The notes beneath the pieces were generated by a model that made no database searches, had not been told where the DNA came from, and saw only the letters and a list, made by a program, of their open reading frames with translations. A program made the translations under genes and the position numbers. Source: Rhodospirillaceae bacterium (lineage in GTDB: Bacteria > Pseudomonadota > Alphaproteobacteria > SP197). From it: a DNA stretch of 17,452 nt. The stretch is taken from the NCBI GenBank assembly GCA_018700655.1, contig JABIUG010000409.1, positions 1 through 17,452 on the forward strand. The letters are read 5' to 3'. Shown here piece after piece: positions 7,904 through 13,922 of the stretch (the first letter of the stretch is position 1; every line of letters starts with the position of its first letter).

Positions 7904-8448
7904 CGCCGCCGCTCTTCATTGCCGTGTCGCTGCCAGAACCCGTGACCGAACGTCTTGCCGGTATCGGTGGTGGCGTGCCCGGCGCCCGGTGGGTGCCCCG
8001 GGAGAACATGCACATCACGCTGCGTTACCTCGGCGAACTCGAAGGCACACTGGCCGATGATGTTTGCGTCGGCCTTACCGAGATCGAGGCGACGGGTTTT
8101 GACCTTGCGATTGATGGTGTCGACCATTTCGATGGCCGCAAGGGCGCCCATGTCCTGTTCGCGGGTGTCCAGCCCCGCGAACCGCTCAAACGCCTGCACG
8201 ACAAGATCGAGATTCAGCTTCAGCGCATCGGTGTGAAAGCCGAGGAGCGCAAATACCATCCCCATGTGACGCTGGCCCGTCTGCGTCGCGCACCGGCAGA
8301 CCGTGTCGGGCGGTTTCTGGAGGCCAACGGTCTGCTGATGTCACCACCGTTCCAGGTCGAGAGCTTTGGGCTCTACGAGAGCATTCGCAGCCACGAAGGA
8401 CCGGTCTATCGCGAGCTGGAACGGTTCGCGTTGCAGCCAGGGGACTGA
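7900..8448 (+). CDS. thpR: RNA 2',3'-cyclic phosphodiesterase (2'-5' RNA ligase family)
   Basis: A 182-residue, full-length member of the 2H phosphoesterase superfamily. Both catalytic HxTx motifs are present: HITL with His38 and HVTL with His122, each followed by the usual hydrophobic/arginine stretch (HITLRYLGE; HVTLARLRR). The N-terminal FIAVSLP and the GVKAEERKYHPH block are characteristic of ThpR/LigT. The enzyme opens 2',3'-cyclic phosphates on RNA to 2'-phosphates and, in E. coli, can reversibly join tRNA half-molecules through 2'-5' bonds; its physiological role in bacteria is not settled. Its ATG overlaps the tesA stop (ATGA), and a strong GGAGGG site sits 4-5 bases upstream inside tesA, so the two are probably co-transcribed and coupled. 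Confidence 0.93.
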   Translation: MTPPLFIAVSLPEPVTERLAGIGGGVPGARWVPRENMHITLRYLGELEGTLADDVCVGLTEIEATGFDLAIDGVDHFDGRKGAHVLFAGVQPREPLKRLHDKIEIQLQRIGVKAEERKYHPHVTLARLRRAPADRVGRFLEANGLLMSPPFQVESFGLYESIRSHEGPVYRELERFALQPGD

Positions 8449-8463
8449 GGCCGCCGATCAGTC
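8443..8463. terminator. Weak symmetric hairpin between convergent stops
   Basis: GACTGA (8443-8448) pairs perfectly with TCAGTC (8458-8463) around a 9-base loop. It contains the TGA of thpR on the plus strand and the TGA of the sulfotransferase gene on the minus strand. There is no T run on either side, so termination is only a possibility. Confidence 0.25.
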
Positions 8464-9047
8464 GGGCCGCTCCAGGAATTCTTTCTTGGTGTTCGTGTGG
8501 GGGTAGTCGATCTCGGGGATCGGAAGGTCGAGTGCAGCGCACAGCGGTTTCCAACCTTCGCCGGCGCGGTATTCCAGAAGACGTTCTGACGGGATGGCGG
8601 CACGCACGGCATTGTTGTGGGCTTCCATCGCGGCGATCATACGGTCCTTGTTCCCGAAGTCGTTGCAGAACCGGTTGCGCACGATGGCCCGCCACATGCG
8701 GTCGAATTTGCCGGATTCTTCCGGATCGTCCTTGAAGATCGTCTCGATCGCGCTGTTGTACCAACTCTCACCCTCACGCACCGAGAGCAGGACCAGGGCG
8801 TCGGGATAAGAAGCACTGAGTTCCGGCCAGAACGATCCGCCGGGCCAGTCAACCAGGGCGACATAGTCCTTCAGGAAATCATACCAGTCGGGATGCGACC
8901 TTCGGCGGCATCGGCCCATACCGGGACCTGCTTCTCGTCGACCTCGAACATGTGGTGGCAGGTACCGCCCAGCAGATGCTCCAGCGCCTTTTTCAACGAT
9001 GCCGTCCCTGTCCTGCCCAGTCCTGCACCCACCACACGCAACGTCAT
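8458..9047 (-). pseudogene. Sulfotransferase-family gene broken by a -1 frameshift
   Basis: Two overlapping minus-strand frames together encode one protein of about 196 residues that resembles the P-loop sulfotransferase family PF17784 (Sulfotransfer_4). The first part starts at ATG 9047, behind a good GGTGGAG site, and contains the PAPS-binding P-loop VVGAGLGRTGTASLKKAL, then reads HHMFEVDEKQVPVWADAAEGR. The second part continues in another frame with PDWYDFLKDYVALVDWPGG, then YPDALVLLSVREGESWY, through to the stop at 8458. The frames must be joined near 8893-8900, in the segment encoding EGR/HPDW; one missing base there explains the break. Neither half alone is a complete enzyme, since the first has the P-loop and the second holds the core VREGESWY region. 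It could be true inactivation or a sequencing/assembly error. If intact, the enzyme would transfer sulfate from PAPS to an unknown acceptor. Confidence 0.82.
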
Positions 9048-9099
9048 ACCTGTCTCCACCGTGCTCGTTTGAAGTTCGGCCCAGACACTGGACGCGGCC

Positions 9100-9495
9100 T
9101 CATTCTGATTCAAGCCGGTCCATGTCGTCGTCGGAGAGGCCGAAGTGGTGGCCGATCTCATGGATCAGGGTGTTGGCGATCAGGTCTTCCAGGCTGTCCT
9201 CGCCTGAGGCCCAGGCATCAAGCAATGGGCGGCGATAGAGATAGATGCGGTTGAGATCATCAGGCGTGTGGCTGACCGACCGCTGGTCGAGCGCGACACC
9301 CTGATAGAGGCCGAGCAGACCGAACCAGTCGTCGATCTCGAGTTCCTCGAGGACTTCGGCTTCGGGAAATTCCTCGACCAGGATGGCAAGGCCCTGAACA
9401 TGGCGGAGCAGAGACGGCGGAATCAACGCGAGCGCCGCCTCGGCAATCGCAGTCATCTCGTCCGCGCTGGGGGGCTGATCGAAGGTTCGGGTCAT
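9100..9495 (-). CDS. Minimal zincin metallopeptidase family protein (PF06262)
   Basis: A 131-residue protein with the zinc signature HEIGHHFGLSD at its C-terminal end: His112 and His116 as ligands, Glu113 as the catalytic base and Asp122 as the likely third ligand. It belongs to the compact DUF1025/TTHA0227-like zincin group, whose other conserved elements (IDDWFGLLGLYQG, then IYLYRRPLLDAW) are visible. These proteins are small and cytoplasmic, and their substrates are unknown. The frame extends upstream to 9819 across phhB; I chose the ATG at 9495 because homology starts there and the extension would overlap phhB. No clear ribosome binding site is visible. It lies 52 bases upstream of the broken sulfotransferase gene on the same strand and is divergent from phhB. 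Confidence 0.85.
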   Translation of the reverse strand: MTRTFDQPPSADEMTAIAEAALALIPPSLLRHVQGLAILVEEFPEAEVLEELEIDDWFGLLGLYQGVALDQRSVSHTPDDLNRIYLYRRPLLDAWASGEDSLEDLIANTLIHEIGHHFGLSDDDMDRLESE

Positions 9496-9552
9496 AACGG
9501 CTGGGCATCCATGCCTTGTTGCTGCCACAAACGATCGCCACATCCAACGCTC

Positions 9553-9885
9553 ATGACATCTGCGGAGCTTAATTTGACCGGTAAGCTGGAAGGGGCCGAG
9601 CGTGAACAGGCGCTGGCAAAACTGAAGGGATGGGGGCTTGTTGATGGCCGTGACGCCATCGCAAAGTCGTTTCAATTCAACGATTTCATGAGTGCCTTTG
9701 CTTTCATGGGTCGGGTCGCGGTCTATGCCGACGTCGTCGACCATCATCCCGAATGGTTCAACGTCTATGGCAGGGTCGATGTCACGCTCACCAGCCATGA
9801 TGTCGACGGCATTTCGCAACGCGATATCGCGATGGCGAAGTTCATGGACAAGGCGGCGAAAAAATCAGGCGAGAAGGCAGCATGA
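9553..9885 (+). CDS. phhB: 4a-hydroxytetrahydrobiopterin dehydratase (pterin-4a-carbinolamine dehydratase)
   Basis: This 110-residue protein covers the whole PCD/DCoH fold. The active-site histidines are His64 and His65 in VVDHHPEWFNVYG, and His82 in LTSHDVDGIS, followed by the family end DIAMAKFMD. The enzyme dehydrates 4a-hydroxytetrahydropterin to regenerate the cofactor of aromatic amino acid hydroxylases. The upstream in-frame extension to 9268 crosses the divergent metallopeptidase gene and is not conserved, so the ATG at 9553 is used. No phhA (phenylalanine hydroxylase) is present in the window, so its partner enzyme is elsewhere or absent. It overlaps the next gene by 4 bases (ATGA). 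Confidence 0.93.
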   Translation: MTSAELNLTGKLEGAEREQALAKLKGWGLVDGRDAIAKSFQFNDFMSAFAFMGRVAVYADVVDHHPEWFNVYGRVDVTLTSHDVDGISQRDIAMAKFMDKAAKKSGEKAA

Positions 9886-10298
9886 AACCGATCGCATGGC
9901 TCAAGCAGCGCACCAGGCGCAAGCGTGACCTGGAAGAAGATGAAACAAAGGTACGCGAGGGTTTCTGGCGCAAACTTGGCCGCAATCTCGGGCGCGTGCC
10001 GTTTGTCGATGATCTTGTGGCGGCCTATTTCGCGGCCTTCGATCCCAAGACACCGGCCAGCGCCAAGGCAATCCTGATTGGTGCGCTGATCTATTTCATT
10101 ATGCCGGCCGATATCATTCCCGATGTCCTGATCGGTACCGGGTTCCTCGATGATGCCAGCGTGCTGGCCTATGCCCTGGCGACCACGCGCAAACACCTGT
10201 TGCCTTCGCATTACGCAAGAGCGCGCCGGGCGCTGGCCAAACAGCCGGTTGAACGGTTGTCGGCGGGCACCGCCCGCTGGCAGGAGGCTGGCCATTAG
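9882..10298 (+). CDS. YkvA family (DUF1232) small membrane protein
   Basis: A 138-residue protein with a strongly basic N-terminus (QRTRRKRD). The DUF1232 core, about residues 65-105, reads AKAILIGALIYFIMPADIIPD followed by LIGTGFLDDASVLAYAL, with the characteristic Y-x-x-x-P-x-D-x-I-P-D motif. One long hydrophobic segment suggests membrane association. Function is unknown across the family. The ATG overlaps the phhB stop, and a GAAGG site lies about 5 bases upstream, so it is co-translated with phhB. Confidence 0.88.
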   Translation: MKPIAWLKQRTRRKRDLEEDETKVREGFWRKLGRNLGRVPFVDDLVAAYFAAFDPKTPASAKAILIGALIYFIMPADIIPDVLIGTGFLDDASVLAYALATTRKHLLPSHYARARRALAKQPVERLSAGTARWQEAGH

Positions 10299-10406
10299 TA
10301 CCTTGAATCAGAAGGGTCTTGCGGGCTGACACCAAACCACAAAGTGGTTCCATGTGGGCATGATCCGCTCTAAGGCTGGCCATTCCCCGGGCGTTCGGAT
10401 CGTTTC
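10299..10406. other. Intergenic region upstream of MFS pair
   Basis: This 108-base gap holds a perfect small palindrome (10335-10349) and the second copy of a 12-base direct repeat, AGGCTGGCCATT (10285-10296, at the end of the YkvA gene, and 10373-10384). No convincing sigma-70 promoter or T-run terminator is seen. Confidence 0.4.
10335..10349. promoter_or_regulatory. Candidate operator: 15-base palindrome
   Basis: AACCAC-AAA-GTGGTT is a perfect inverted repeat with a 3-base centre, 58 bases before the MFS start codon. The position suits a regulator site, but no regulator gene is adjacent and a 6-base arm can arise by chance. Confidence 0.25.
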
Positions 10407-11642
10407 ATGCCTCTTGGTTCCTATGTGCGCTTTGCGCGCGCGAATGCGCGATTGGTGAGCTTCGGCTTCCTGATGGCGTTTTCGTCGAGCTTCGGGCAGA
10501 GCTTCTTCATCGGCGTGTTCGGTCCCAGCGTGCAACAGGATTTCGGTCTTTCGCACACCGCCTGGGGCACGGTCTACATGATCGGCACTCTGGCAAGTGC
10601 CCTGTTGCTGCCCTGGTCGGGCAAACAGATCGACCGGCTCAATCTGCGCTTCTACAGTCTCCTGGTGGGTCTCTTCCTGGCCTTCTCCTGCTTTTTCGCG
10701 GCCTCGGTCTTAAGCCCGGTCATGCTGGTCGTTGCGATCTTTTTTCTGCGTCAATCAGGCCAGGGCCTGACCAGCCATATCGCCTTCACGACCATGGCGC
10801 GTTACTTCGAACTGGGTCGCGGCCGTGCCATCGCGATCGCGACCCTGGGTTTTTCGACCGGTGAAGCTCTGCTTCCTATCGCGGCGGTACTGGCGATTTC
10901 ATATGTCGGGTGGCGCTGGGCCTATGCCGGCGCCGGGGCCTTGATGCTGCTGGTGCTTCTGCCGCTTGCCTTGCATTTTCTCAAAGGTCACGGCGAACGC
11001 CACAAGAGCCACGTGGCGGCCCAGAAGATAGCTGCGGCACAGGAAGGTGCGGTGCGATCCTGGACCCGTGGCGAGGTTTTGCGTGACCGGCGATTCTGGT
11101 TGTTGATGCCGGGCTTTTTTGCACCGTCGATGCTCCTGACCGCGATGTTCCTGAATCATGTCTATGTCGCCGAGGCCAAGGGCTGGAGCGCTGAGTGGAT
11201 CACCGGCAACTACATCGTCTATGCCCTCATCACGATTGTCACTTCGCTTGTTGCGGGCGCGCTGGTCGACCGCTTTGGAGCGATCCGCCTGATCGTACCG
11301 ATGCTGGTGCCCACGGCGCTGGGTCTGGTGGTGATCGGCTGGGGTGAAGCTCCAATCTGGGTAGTTCTCTATTTCATTCTGATCGGTTTGGGCACCGGCC
11401 TTAGCCACACCGCAGTGACGGCAATGTGGGCAGAACTCTACGGCACGGCCCATTTGGGCGCGATCAAGAGCCTGGTTGCCTCTCTGGGCGTGTTTGCTTC
11501 GGCGCTTGGCCCCGTCGTTATGGGGTTGCTGTTGGATTCCGGGCTTTCGACCGGAATGATCTGCTACATCTTCGCAGCAGCGACCTTGGCCAGCATTGGC
11601 TCTGTCAGGCTGGCATTGCCGCATCAGTCCAGCCGGGCCTGA
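10407..11642 (+). CDS. MFS transporter, first tandem copy
   Basis: A 411-residue major facilitator superfamily transporter with about twelve hydrophobic segments and a basic central loop (about residues 193-226, rich in K/R/H). MFS motif A-like loops are visible as GKQIDRLNLR between helices 2 and 3 and GALVDRFGAIR between helices 8 and 9. The N-terminal FGFLMAFSSSFGQSFFIGVFG and the WITGNY and AMWAELYG blocks resemble the monocarboxylate/oxalate-formate antiporter-like part of the superfamily, but the substrate cannot be assigned. It sits in the inner membrane. A second, paralogous copy begins 7 bases after its stop. The ribosome binding site is weak. Confidence 0.88.
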   Translation: MPLGSYVRFARANARLVSFGFLMAFSSSFGQSFFIGVFGPSVQQDFGLSHTAWGTVYMIGTLASALLLPWSGKQIDRLNLRFYSLLVGLFLAFSCFFAASVLSPVMLVVAIFFLRQSGQGLTSHIAFTTMARYFELGRGRAIAIATLGFSTGEALLPIAAVLAISYVGWRWAYAGAGALMLLVLLPLALHFLKGHGERHKSHVAAQKIAAAQEGAVRSWTRGEVLRDRRFWLLMPGFFAPSMLLTAMFLNHVYVAEAKGWSAEWITGNYIVYALITIVTSLVAGALVDRFGAIRLIVPMLVPTALGLVVIGWGEAPIWVVLYFILIGLGTGLSHTAVTAMWAELYGTAHLGAIKSLVASLGVFASALGPVVMGLLLDSGLSTGMICYIFAAATLASIGSVRLALPHQSSRA

Positions 11643-11649
11643 TCGGATC

Positions 11650-12897
11650 ATGCCGCTTCGCGCCTACACCACCTTTGCCCGCAAGAACTGGCGTTTCGTC
11701 GGCTTCGGCTTTGTCATGACCGGGGCCTCGAGCTTCGGATAGACCTTCTTCATCGGCGTTTTTGGGCCCAGCATACAAGCTGCGTTTGATATCGATGATG
11801 TCGTCTGGCCCAGCATCTACATGGTCGGCACGTTGGCCAGCGCCCTGATTCTACCGTGGACCGGCAAGCTGATCGATCAGGTCGATCTGCGCCGTTACAC
11901 CCTTGTGGTGCTGATCGGCTTTGTCTTCGCCTGTGTTGTGATGGCATCGGTCCAGGGCGTCGTCATGCTGATTGTGGCGATCTTCCTGCTGCGTCAGACC
12001 GGACAGGGTCTGATGAGTCATATCGCTGCGACAAGCATGGCGCGTTATCACGACGATGGCCGGGGCAGGGCTCTGGCCATCGCTTCACTCGGCGAGTCGA
12101 TCGGCGAGGCCGTGCTGCCGATTCTGGCGGCGCTGGCGATCAGCTGGATCGGCTGGCGCGGCGGCTATTTTGCTGTTGCCTTTATCCTGGTTGTTGTTTT
12201 GATACCGCTGCTATTCTGGCTCCTGAAAGGCCATGGTGCACGCCATGAGGCCTTCTTGGCGCGCCGTCACATGGTTCGTCAGGCCACATCAGAAAGCGCC
12301 CGTTCCGCGACACGGGGCGACATGCTGCGTGATCCGCGCTTTTATCTGCTCCTGCCGGGTTTGCTTGCCCCTTCTATGATCACGACGGCGCTGTTTATCT
12401 ATCACCTCAAAATCGCCGACTCGAAGGGCTGGTCGGATACCTGGATAACGGGGAACTAAGTGATCTATGCCGTGTTTGCGGCATTGGCCGCCTTTGCGCT
12501 GGGTGCGCTGGTCGACCGTTTCGGCGCTGTGCGGTTTCTGCCTTTCAATCTGACGCCGCTGATTGCGGCGCTGTTGGTCTTGGCCGCTTTCCAGTCGCCC
12601 TACACGGTGTGGCCCTATTTTCTGTTGCTCGGGTTGAGTAGCGGTACCCATGTTTTGGTGACCGCAATGTGGGCCGAGATCTACGGCGTTGATCATCTCG
12701 GAGCGATCAAGAGCCTGGTCACGGCGCTGGAGGTTTTCGCCTCGGCAATCGGGCCGGTGATCATCGGTGTGATGATCAATGCCGGGTTGGGCTTCGACAC
12801 GTCGCTGACGGTCTTTGCGGTCTACTCGATCCTGGCCTCGGGCCTGTTGTGGTACGGCGTCAGCCGTTATCGCGTGGGGGCACGGCGCGGCCCGTGA
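11650..12897 (+). pseudogene. MFS transporter, second tandem copy, with two in-frame stop codons
   Basis: From the ATG at 11650 one frame runs 416 codons to the TGA at 12895-12897 and aligns end to end with the upstream transporter. Two stops interrupt it. TAG at 11740-11742 (codon 31) lies in SSFG*TFFIGVFGPS, where the paralogue has SSFGQSFFIGVFGPS. TAA at 12457-12459 (codon 270) lies in WITGN*VIYA, where the paralogue has WITGNYIVYA. There is no frameshift, and all other conserved blocks survive (GTLASALILPWTGK, GALVDRFGAVR, AMWAEIYG). Each stop is one base from the expected codon (CAG to TAG, TAC/TAT to TAA). Internal starts at 11821 and 12460 could yield fragments, but none would be a full transporter. 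This is a recent pseudogene, or base errors. Its 3' end overlaps the convergent EamA gene by 38 bases. Confidence 0.88.
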
Positions 12898-13819
12898 CAT
12901 CGGGGGAGCCGACGGCCTCGGCAGCGGCGCCGGCCGAACGCATCTTTGACTCGCGATGGGCAACATAGACAGTACTCGAAGCGATGATCGCCGCTCCGAT
13001 CCAGGTCCACATGTCGGTTGGTTCGGAGAACGCAAACCAGCCGATGATCGCGACGATCGGCAGGCGAATATAATCAAACGGCAGCAGATAGGTCGTGTCG
13101 GCCAACGAGAACGCACGGGTAAACACCAGATGCGAGAGGGTCGCGATCACACCGACCGTGACCAGCCAGAACCAGCCTTCCGCCGAGGGCCACGACCACA
13201 CCAAAAGCGCCGGTAAAAACGAGACCGGAGTCAGCAGCATGTTCTGCCAGACGACCAGGGCAGGCGTTGCTTCGGTTCGTGTCAGCAGCTTCATGGTGAC
13301 GACCGACAGCGCCATGGTCGCGGCCGAGAAGACCACGATCAGTTCGCCCCAGCCGACCGGCTCCGAGCCCGGCCGCAAGATCACGAGCATGCCGATGAAC
13401 CCGATGGCCAGGGCAGTCATGCGTCGGGCACGGATGACTTCGCCCAGAATGAGCACGGCCGCGACGGCGGCAAAGAGTGGTGCGGTGAACGACAGGGCGA
13501 CCGCATTGGAAAGCGGCACGATCGCCAGGGCCGAAAACCACAATGCCATCGAAAGAAACCCGATCAAGGCACGCAAGGAGATCAGCGGGAGCCGGTTGGT
13601 CTTCATGACAGCGGCGCCGCCACGCATCAGCCAGGGCACCATCACTAGGAAGGCAAAGAAATTGCGGCAGAAGACGATCATCAGAGGTTCGACTGCCAGA
13701 TTCGTCGCCAGATGGCGGATGATCGCGTTCATCGCGGCAAAGCCGACACAGGCCAGTACGAGCAAACCGGCGGAATAAACCGGCACGGAAAACCGTTCGC
13801 GAAGGGGCAGGAACGCCAT
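12860..13819 (-). CDS. EamA/DMT superfamily transporter
   Basis: A 319-residue drug/metabolite transporter-like protein with ten hydrophobic segments arranged as two EamA repeats of five helices. The first runs from VYSAGLLVLACVGFAAMNAI to about LAIGFIGMLVILRPG, and the second from GELIVVFSAATMAL to IGAAIIASSTVYVAHRE. The repeat ends show the usual E-x-x-x-A/G and LRPG features (LILGEVIRARR; FSEPTDMWTWIGA). A roughly 30-residue polar tail follows the last helix. The substrate is unknown; relatives export amino acids, nucleosides or other metabolites. The ATG at 13819 has no clear ribosome binding site. Its 3' end overlaps the MFS pseudogene, and its 5' end is divergent from the acetoacetyl-CoA synthetase gene with 103 bases between the starts. 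Confidence 0.9.
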   Translation of the reverse strand: MAFLPLRERFSVPVYSAGLLVLACVGFAAMNAIIRHLATNLAVEPLMIVFCRNFFAFLVMVPWLMRGGAAVMKTNRLPLISLRALIGFLSMALWFSALAIVPLSNAVALSFTAPLFAAVAAVLILGEVIRARRMTALAIGFIGMLVILRPGSEPVGWGELIVVFSAATMALSVVTMKLLTRTEATPALVVWQNMLLTPVSFLPALLVWSWPSAEGWFWLVTVGVIATLSHLVFTRAFSLADTTYLLPFDYIRLPIVAIIGWFAFSEPTDMWTWIGAAIIASSTVYVAHRESKMRSAGAAAEAVGSPDVTGRAVPPRDNG

Positions 13820-13922
13820 GGAGCGGGAGCTTACGCCCGGCCTCGGGAACCGGCCACAGGTTCCTGCGCATGGCAGTCATGTGCTAGGACCAAAGTTCAT
13901 TCCAAACTGGGTCTCGCCTGCC

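Noticed and set aside
8443..10406. Idea that the sulfotransferase, metallopeptidase, phhB and ykvA genes form a novel functional cluster
   Set aside because: They lie on two strands, belong to unrelated families, and one is broken. Nothing in the sequence beyond proximity links them.
10899..11651. 250-codon minus-strand frame opposite the first MFS gene
   Set aside because: The translation is a Gln/His/Arg-rich polar sequence, the typical mirror of a membrane protein gene. It has no motif or ribosome binding site support.
11740..12459. Stop codon reassignment or selenocysteine-like recoding in the second MFS gene
   Set aside because: TAG and TAA terminate other intact genes in the window (TAG for YkvA, acetoacetyl-CoA synthetase and parD; TAA for the TPR protein). 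The two stops replace different amino acids, so a shared recoding rule does not fit.
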